This document shows positions 56,720 to 64,000 of a stretch of 64,000 nucleotides of DNA, in pieces (position 1 is the stretch's first letter; every line of letters starts with the position of its first letter). The stretch comes from Hamiltosporidium tvaerminnensis (taxonomy: Eukaryota; Microsporidia; Dubosqiidae). A program made the translations under genes and the position numbers. The notes below the pieces were generated by a model that did not search any database, was not told the origin of the DNA, and saw nothing but the letters and a program-made list of their open reading frames with translations. The stretch lies in the NCBI GenBank assembly GCA_022605425.2, contig JAKIMF020000007.1, positions 806,001-870,000 of the forward strand, in the 5' to 3' direction.

Positions 56720-57364
56720 CTCACAAAGTATCGAGTTTTAAATTTCTTGGTACCTTTAGAGATGAAAATATCAAAAGTGATGAAGAAATAAAGGAAATAA
56801 TTGAGGCGGTAAACAAGGCCTACTGTCCCCTGCATAACTTAATTAAGTCAAGATGTATAAGTAGAGATACAAAAGAGCTTATATATAGAACCATAATAAG
56901 ACAGTTGTAATGTATGAAACAGAGACTTTGGTAATGACAAAAAGAGATGAAAGACTTCTAAATACTTATGAAAGAAAGATACTTCATAGAATATAGGGCT
57001 ATAAAACATATAAAATGAGCGAAAAATAAGAAAGAATCAAGAAATTCATGATCTTTATCGTGAATCAAATTTGGTTACTGAAATAAAAAAGGTAATGTTA
57101 AGATGACTAGAACATGTGGTAAGATTACCGCCTGATCTAGGAGTAGATCAATTCTACTTGTATAAAACTAATGGGAAAATAAGAATAGGTAGACCTCAAA
57201 AAAAAATGGTTAGATGCTGTGGGCAGTACCTGAGAATGCTTAATGAAAGACAATAGAAGACAAAGGCATAAGATAAGAAAGGAAATGAGAAAGGATTGCA
57301 AAGTATGACCAAGATTTTCAAGAACTGTAGCGCATCTTAGTAGTAATCCTAATCTCACGGAGGG
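56720..57364 (+). mobile_element. Relic of another LINE family, right-arm copy
   Basis: Best-readable copy of this relic. FKFLGTFRDENIKSDEEIKE, then KSRCISRDTKELIYRTIIRQ, then after stops RWLEHVVRLPPDLGVDQFYL-like sequence and GRPQKKMVRCCGQYLRML. This is the C-terminal half of a non-LTR polyprotein after the RT domain. Stops and frameshifts throughout. Confidence 0.72.
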
Positions 57365-57858
57365 TTAACTATTTTTACTTCTATTTAAAGTGTAAATATG
57401 TAAAATATTAAGGTTACCTTGAGTTTGAAGATTTCAATTTATAAGCTTTAAAAGTTGATCTTTTCTAAAAATAAAATAATTTCTTTTTGTGTATAAATAT
57501 GTTTTAATAAATTATTCGGAAAAACTTGCCGAAAAATAAGATTAAGCAATGAAAAACCTCCCTAAACCTAAATATCTTATAAATGAAATAAATGTAGACA
57601 TTCTGTAATGAAAATTAACAATTTAAAATAGTCTTATTTTAAAAATCTTCATAAAAATATTTTAATTTTTCTTTAATAAAATTTTTACCAATCAAATGCA
57701 AATTGTATTACAAATAAATTAAAATTTTATTCTAATGTATGTTAAACTTGTATTACAAATAAACCATTTTATAAAAATAAGAATCAAAAGAAAATTTTTG
57801 AATTGTAAAAATATTTTTTAAATTTGTGTTTTATTTATTTATTTATATTCTATTAATA
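57365..57858. other. Intergenic within right arm
   Basis: Mirror of 38378-38869. No gene. Confidence 0.55.
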
Positions 57859-58413
57859 TTATGAAATATCATCCTTTATTAACCAATCAAAGGCTTCGAT
57901 TATAGATTCTTTTTTTCTCGTTGTACACGAAAAAACTGCTATTTTTCTCTTTGAATATGATTTTTTAATTATTTCTTCAATTTCATCAATCGAAATATGC
58001 ATATTTAATTCACTTTTGTTAAGTAAAATAAGAAATGAGCATCGAATTAGTTCCACTTCCTGTGAAAGTTGAATTAATACACTTAAATATATTTCTTTTC
58101 TCGCAATATCGTTCGAATCAATAACATAAATTACGTATTTGGTATTCATAAAATAACATCTCCAAAAGTTTCTGACATTTACATTTCCACTTAAATCCCA
58201 AACTGTAAAAGTTTTATCATTATACAAAATAGTTTCTGTATTAAATCCTATTGTAGGTACAATTAATGTGTCGTCAGTAATTTCTTTTTCGTCTTTTGAA
58301 ATTGATATCTTTTCTAAAATTCTTAAAATAGAAGTTTTACCAGTGTTATCCAATCCTAATATTAAAATTTTCTTTTCTTTTCCGTAATAAAACCGAGATA
58401 ATATAAAACCCAT
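57859..58413 (-). CDS. Divergent Arf-like small GTPase (184 aa), right-arm copy
   Basis: Same as the left-arm protein except one substitution (L for M in ETILYND). It retains Gly2/Ser6, the P-loop GLDNTGKTS, the unusual WDLSGN in place of WDxGGQ, and NKSE in place of NKxD. The unusual residues are identical in both copies, so they are not random decay of one duplicate. Confidence 0.9.
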   Translation of the reverse strand: MGFILSRFYYGKEKKILILGLDNTGKTSILRILEKISISKDEKEITDDTLIVPTIGFNTETILYNDKTFTVWDLSGNVNVRNFWRCYFMNTKYVIYVIDSNDIARKEIYLSVLIQLSQEVELIRCSFLILLNKSELNMHISIDEIEEIIKKSYSKRKIAVFSCTTRKKESIIEAFDWLIKDDIS

Positions 58414-58810
58414 TCGAAAGGATAAAAACTTTTTTTATTTTTATTTATTTAAAAAGTATTTGTTTACGAATCAATCAAAATATTTAAAAAAATCAGTTTA
58501 TAAATTTATAGATTCTTTCATTTCAAATACAAATAATTTTATAATCATTAAATTTTATCTAAAAAACCAATAAATTTCAGATGAGAATATTCTATGAAAT
58601 GTGTCTTGGATTTGATAAACATTTACTAGATTTTTTTTTATTTTTACAAATTAGAAAATTTTAAAAATCGATTAAAGATAAATTTAGAAGTCTTTTGCTT
58701 TTTTATAAAATATTTTTAATTCAAATGAAAATTACCCTTGGAAAATGATGAATGTTTTTTTCAGTTATCCCTGTCTGAATTTGATGAAAAAACATTTCTG
58801 ATTCCCATTT
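58414..58810. other. Intergenic within right arm
   Basis: Mirror of 37420-37822, few differences. No gene. Confidence 0.6.
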
Positions 58811-59986
58811 TTATTCTAAATTTTTAAAATATTTTGATGTTTTTTCTTCAAATACTATTTTCTTTTTTTTAAAATTTGTTTCTTTCTTTTTATTCTTAAG
58901 ACTTATTCTTAAAATTGAATTTTCCTTGACATCTTGTTTTGGATCATTTAAATCATCATCGGATTCTGGTGTATCCATAATATCAGTCAAAACTCTTTTA
59001 GTTTCATTTTTAGATTCTGTATTTTTATACTTCAAAAGATTTTTAGTAGCAAATGTGTTTAAATTTTTAGAAAAAACATTATTACCTATCAAATCCCCTA
59101 AGAAATATAAATTCGTTTCCAAAGGATTTAAATTGATTCTTTTTTGTTGAATTGGACAAAATACAACTTGGTGATTGAAAGTTTTTATTGCATTTTCCAT
59201 TTTTTTAAGAAAATTTTCATCTAAATTTTTTTGTTTTAGAAAGCTTAATAATCCTTCCGAACCTATCTTTTTGAGTGTTTTATAAGCAGTAATTACTCCC
59301 AAACCTTTTATTCCTTCTATATAATCACATCCACTCATTATAGCAATTTTTTGAATATTTTCATAAAAAAATAAATCTTTCACTTTCTTAAGAATTTCTC
59401 TTTCATATAAAGATACAAATTCACCATCAAATTTATATAAAATAGATGAACAACCATAAACAATAAAATCACTATCTTCTGTTAGAATACAATCTACAAA
59501 TCCTATATTTTGTAAATAAGTAAGTTGTGCATCTGTTTCATAAGGTGAGATTATGAACTCAATATTCTCTTTTATTAATTCTTCGATTACATCATTAACC
59601 ATTTCTCTTGTAACATTAACACATTGTTTCATAAGTTCTTTTGCTCTGGATATGTCATTTCTTTTAAGTGCATCCATAGCTTCTTGTTTAGCTTTCTGTT
59701 TTCTTTCTTGTCTAATATTCAATGTATGTTCCTTCATTGGTAAATTATCACCGTCAAATATTACTACTGGTATTATTTTATGACTCAATATGGATTTTAT
59801 TTTTGAAAGAAAAGCTTTAACATATCTTTTATTTGGAACATTATAGAATAAATCTTCTGCAATATAAGGAATTATCTGATATAACCAGCAATGTCCATCG
59901 ATTCCTATTCTTTTATTTTTGAAACATGAAATGTGTTTTCTTTGAAGGTGATTTTTTAATAAAGGAAGAAGTCCATTAATTCCCAT
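58811..59986 (-). CDS. EXO1: Exo1/FEN-family 5' nuclease (391 aa), right-arm copy
   Basis: Same architecture and active-site motifs as the left-arm copy. Residue 81 is N instead of H in the FDGDxLPM phrase. The C-terminus is two residues longer because a small local difference replaces the left arm's TAA (ends KNLE). All catalytic acidic residues are retained, so this copy also looks functional. CCC at 59994-59996, seven bases before the ATG. Confidence 0.93.
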   Translation of the reverse strand: MGINGLLPLLKNHLQRKHISCFKNKRIGIDGHCWLYQIIPYIAEDLFYNVPNKRYVKAFLSKIKSILSHKIIPVVIFDGDNLPMKEHTLNIRQERKQKAKQEAMDALKRNDISRAKELMKQCVNVTREMVNDVIEELIKENIEFIISPYETDAQLTYLQNIGFVDCILTEDSDFIVYGCSSILYKFDGEFVSLYEREILKKVKDLFFYENIQKIAIMSGCDYIEGIKGLGVITAYKTLKKIGSEGLLSFLKQKNLDENFLKKMENAIKTFNHQVVFCPIQQKRINLNPLETNLYFLGDLIGNNVFSKNLNTFATKNLLKYKNTESKNETKRVLTDIMDTPESDDDLNDPKQDVKENSILRISLKNKKKETNFKKKKIVFEEKTSKYFKNLE

Positions 59987-59996
59987 AATTATAGGG

Positions 59997-60899
59997 TATT
60001 TAGTTTATATTAAAAGGCTTAAACGATTCTTGAAAAAATATTCAAATTAAAATAGCATTAAAAATATTTTATATTAGTTAGAAAAAAAATTTGACTGAAA
60101 ATAAAGAAATGTTACATTCTGTTTTTTAAACTATGATTTTCTGTTATAATTCAAAGAAAAACACTAAATTTAAATTATTACTAAATTATAAATCAATAAT
60201 AACTTAGTTCTAAATTATAATTTATTAGATCATATTATAAACAAATAGTAATATTATACTTTATGATTTATCGCACTATATAAAAATTTAATGTCCATCT
60301 TATATTTTTAGGTTAATGATAATAAGGTTATACTATTTTATACCCAGTTACTTTAATAGAATTTAAGCATTTAACTTGAATAAAATGGAAATAGAAAATT
60401 ACTTAAAACTGTAAATCTCAGTATATTATGAAAAATCGAAATTTTAAATGTTTTAATACGATATTTAAACTTACTTTATTTTAAAAGATCTAAAATCATT
60501 AAAGAAAACATCTTTATTTCGCTTAAATATGGTTTTACAGAAAGTTTAACTCACATAAGAATAATTTAATACAATTTATTATTCATACTTAAAAATTTCT
60601 AATACAATTGTATTTATACTAGTGGTTTAAATTTAAGAAATAAAACAGAAGTGGCTAATATTTTGGGGACTAAATGATTCTTTTGGATAAAAAATATTTA
60701 TGAATATTAGATGGCAAAACATTTGATTATTCACTAAATTTTAAAATTTTAGGCCGATTTATTTTGACAGGTTCCAAGAACAAAAATTTATTTAATTTTT
60801 TTTTCATATTGAATTAATTTTTAAAAACACATTGACTTCTAGATCCTTTTTTTATTTGAATGGAATTAGATTTTGAGATATTATTAATTCTAATATTAC
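59997..60899. other. Intergenic within right arm
   Basis: Mirror of 35346-36239, with clustered differences around 60600-60670. Confidence 0.55.
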
Positions 60900-61132
60900 G
60901 ATATTTTCCACACCATGCCTGGAGCAGAATTGGCTTGGACCTTCCCTGTTATTTGTACGAGGCAACTAAAAAGATTTGGTCTTCCATGTTTGGGTTAAGC
61001 GTAGAGCTAAAAATTCCTTTTTTAAACCACCTTGTTATGAAAGCTGAAAAGTAAACAAACCCACTAAAAACAGACCAATAAGTGGCATTTCTGAGGGAGT
61101 TTGAGGCTCGTCCAGGGCTGTAGTTCCGAGGA
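60900..61132 (+). repeat. SINE-like repeat, right-arm copy
   Basis: CCTGGAGCAGAATTGGCTTGG start and identical body to the left-arm copy. The 3' end (61105-61130) differs at seven positions and is in part closer to the 45-kb family member. Confidence 0.8.
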
Positions 61133-62024
61133 TAAATAAATAATATTAAGTTATGACAAAATTATTTTATCCAAAAAATTTTGAAGCCTGTAATATATAT
61201 GAATTAGAAATATTTTTTAATTACGTTTCGAAATCAATTTTAAGGATAATTATCAAATTTTTAATTATATATCAGATCTTGGTTAATTTAGTTTATAGGT
61301 GTAGATATTTATTTTGTAGACTATAATTAAATCGATTCATCAAAAATTATTTGCATTCTTATTTGCAATTATTAGTCATATAATATGTTTGTAGAATGTG
61401 GTATTTATTACACAGATGTTTTTTTTTTTTAAAACTCGTAATTATTCGAAAATTTAAAGGAGAAAGAAATACGGAAGCTACAAAAAATCTAGCCTTTTTA
61501 AATATTCTATCACCAATTTGACTTTTAGTCGAAGAATGAATCATCCTCATTTCATATATTTCAAAAATAATACATAACACAGAACTAAAAAAATCGATAT
61601 AAAATGCCACATTTACTAACCATTAAAAGAAAATTGATTAAAATATCTAAAAAAAATAAATTATGAGTTACCTTCAATCAGTTAATAATTTAAATAATAG
61701 ATCGAAGTGACAAAAAACATATGTTAAAGAATTATGATAAAATTAAAAATATAATTTAAACTCAATATAATCATGTTATGATAAAAAAAATATATGTCGA
61801 ATATTTTTCTACGATCGTTTTAAATGGGTCAACTTTTGAATCTCATCATTGATAATTAGATAATTTTCTTGTTATAAATGATCATCATATCAAAAAAATC
61901 ATATTTAAGGAGTAATTGATACATTTCATAAATGTTTTTGATCATTAAAAAAAATATATTTGAGGGTGCAGTACCATTTAGATTGAGTATGCCATATTTA
62001 TATTTTTAGAGGTTTTAAAAAATA
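61133..62024. other. Intergenic within right arm
   Basis: Mirror of 34216-35100, with a notably diverged stretch around 61230-61350. No gene. Confidence 0.5.
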
Positions 62025-62027
62025 CCC
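62025..62027 (+). promoter_or_regulatory. CCC start motif of the membrane-protein gene
   Basis: AATACCCATG, CCC touching the ATG. Conserved at 34216-34218 in the left arm. Confidence 0.6.
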
Positions 62028-62979
62028 ATGATTGAGAATAAACGAGCGGTTATATATTCGTTTTTATTTGGATTATCTTCTTCAATTTATTTAATCATTT
62101 TGCAATATCCTATTAAAATGAATTACAACTCGATGATATATACACATATTTTATTCTTCTCATTAGTATCATTTATTTTGAATTTTATATCTAGAAATAG
62201 AAAAGTGACTACGTTTATGCTTATACCATCAATTTTTTCAATATTTTATGGAATTTTAGATTATCTAATTATTCTATCGATTTGTAATAATTTGAAATAC
62301 AAATCATATATTTATAATATTATATTTTTGAGTGTAATTTTATTTTGTGTGTTGATCATAACAATGAAATTATCATTAATGTCATTGCCTATAATTTTTA
62401 TTAATCTATGCTTTCTACAACTAATTCTAAGATTAGAAATATTTGAAATCACTTCTACTGGCTTTGATTTAGCAAACATAGAGTTTGGATTAATCAAAAA
62501 AGAATATCCAATGTATAATTTAGTTTTAGTATTAGGAATATTAATGAGATTTTTTAGTAGTAGAACAATGAAGCATTATTCTATTGATAGAAATTACGCA
62601 GTTTTAAGTGCCTTTTCTATGTTTACTTTATCATTGATAAGTGTTTTATATAATCATAAAGAATTTATTCAGGAATTTGAAATTATCTCAAATTGTATAG
62701 TAACCTATTCTTTTTCATTGTTTTTTTGGTGCGATTTCATACTTTTTAATCACAACTCATGCAATGAAAATGGATTTTCATTACATTATAAGTTTCGAAT
62801 GCGTTTTTTTAATTTTAAGCCAACTGTTATTTAAATCTCTTCAAAATAATAGTTTTTTTGTAAAAAGTATCGTGGAAAAGAAACTTATTTCAATTTATTT
62901 TCCTTTTTTGCTTATACCTATTGTAACATTGATATTTATATATCTTCACAAGAAATATTATTACATAGAAGATCTATAA
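62028..62979 (+). pseudogene. Polytopic membrane protein gene with a one-base frameshift (right-arm copy)
   Basis: Uninterrupted by any transposon: the retrotransposon's empty target site is at 62290-62307. The frame runs from the ATG through ~eight hydrophobic segments, then shifts at a run of seven T (62721-62727) where the left arm has six. The first frame then ends at 62834. The remaining two membrane segments continue in another frame to a stop at 62979, matching the left-arm C-terminus (last residue L instead of Q). The lesion could be a real mutation, a sequencing indel in a homopolymer, or a slippage site. Function unknown; a ten-segment carrier is possible. Confidence 0.85.
62290..62307. 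other. Empty retrotransposon target site
   Basis: ATTTGAAATACAAATCAT, the reverse complement of the 18-bp duplication flanking the left-arm insertion, present once. Confidence 0.95.
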
Positions 62980-64000
62980 AGAATATAATTAAATTGAGCA
63001 AATAAATATTATTATTTACCAACGAAATTTTAGTCAAAAATGATTTTTTGTTTCTTTTAATAACAAAATCATAAACCTTATAGATTAGATTACCTTTCTA
63101 TACGTTTAATAATACAAAACATATTCAAGATAATATAAGAAATAAAAATAATTTTTATTTTTTTACTTAATACATTTTAGTAAACTTTATAGCTTTGCAA
63201 ATTATTTATAATTTAATATTGAGCATAAAAAATAATTTAAAATGTCAGCCAATAATATTAAACTTATAGCCTTTGAAATAGCGAATATAAATAAGTCTTT
63301 TTCATACAAATAAAATTACTATTTTTGAAATTAAAAAACTCGATATTCATATATAAACATCTAGGTTTTATAAGTTTAGAAAAATTTAAGAAAAAATAAT
63401 ACTTCTCACTTGAATCAATGAATAATTAGAAATTTGCTTATAATTTTACCTTCATCGTTTTAAAATACATCATATCCTTTAGGTTCTGCCTCAATATTAT
63501 AAAAATTAATAGTTTTCGTTTAATTTCCTCTCTTATCTCACTATTTATTAAGTATTTTTATAGATTTTTCTAAAATTTCTAATTTTATATTTTTTTTTCT
63601 AGTCAGATTACCTTTAATCATAAAAAGTCCATTTTATTACTATTTAACATAAAAATGTCTCAAATACTGTAGTGGTTGATAAAATATTATGGTGTAAGCG
63701 TTAACTGAATAAAATTGTCATACAGTTTTTTTCTTTCGTCTTTAATTATATTTGTAAGTATCTAATTACTAAAAATAAATTAAATCTATTCAAAATTATA
63801 CTGATGAATCCTAAAGAAAAAGTAAAAATATTTGTAAACGAGAAATTATTTAAGAATACATTTAAAAAAAGGATTTTTTTACTTAATTAACATATAAGTA
63901 ACCTAAAAAAGCTTTCCTTAAATGAACAGTAAGACTAGGTTACCTTTGTAGTACTATGCAAGACTATATTTTAAAACAAAATATTAGTTGAAATTTATAA
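62980..64000. other. Intergenic, outer visible part of right arm
   Basis: Mirror of 28411-29440, AT-rich, no gene. The arm continues past the window end. Confidence 0.6.

Larger units (their letters stand above)
53753..64000 (-). repeat. Right arm of large inverted duplication (cut by window end)
   Basis: Reverse complement of 28411-42481 minus the retrotransposon. The inner boundary is at ~53753; the outer end is outside the window. Coding parts differ by zero to a few residues per gene, while intergenic patches vary from about 1% to visibly much higher. Confidence 0.95.

Overview
The window looks like a gene-poor, very AT-rich microsporidian nuclear genome segment. Genes are intronless and short for their families. 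Most conserved ORFs have a CCC block 0-8 bases before the ATG, a start-site hallmark of Microsporidia. Products are core eukaryotic ones: Rpn11, Sec62, an Exo1/FEN-type nuclease, an Arf-like GTPase, exosome Csl4, thymidylate kinase and a SET-domain protein. The genus cannot be fixed from sequence alone.

Layout. 1-13 kb: one orphan CDS (3159-3668), decayed transposons (an RLE-type non-LTR copy at 7.2-8.8 kb, an integrase relic at 9.2-10 kb, a 0.7-kb retroposed repeat at 10.4-11.1 kb) and a SET-domain gene at 12.7-13.3 kb. 14.3-18.1 kb: five unrelated minisatellites lie downstream of RPN11 (16548-17423). A sixth array upstream is an amplified 3' end of the non-LTR element. 20.6-28.2 kb: two paralogous proteins of unknown function (830 and 499 aa) on the + strand.

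28.4-64 kb is dominated by a large inverted duplication. The left arm (28411-42481) and right arm (53753 to the window end) carry the same genes in mirror order: a polytopic membrane protein, EXO1-like, ARF-like, CSL4 and TMK. The arms are nearly identical in coding sequence and patchily diverged between genes. The spacer of about 11 kb (42482-53752) holds SEC62 plus relics: a SINE-like repeat, an IS630/Tc1-mariner-type transposase, the 0.74-kb repeat and a decayed full-length RLE element.

The left arm has a 3.8-kb non-LTR retrotransposon with an open 1253-codon ORF (reverse transcriptase, CCHC finger and restriction-like endonuclease, R4/R2-like). It sits inside the membrane-protein gene and is flanked by a perfect 18-bp target-site duplication. 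The right arm has the empty site, but its copy of the gene carries a one-base homopolymer frameshift. Both copies of that gene are therefore damaged, by independent lesions.

All family assignments come from reading motifs by eye. No database search was run.
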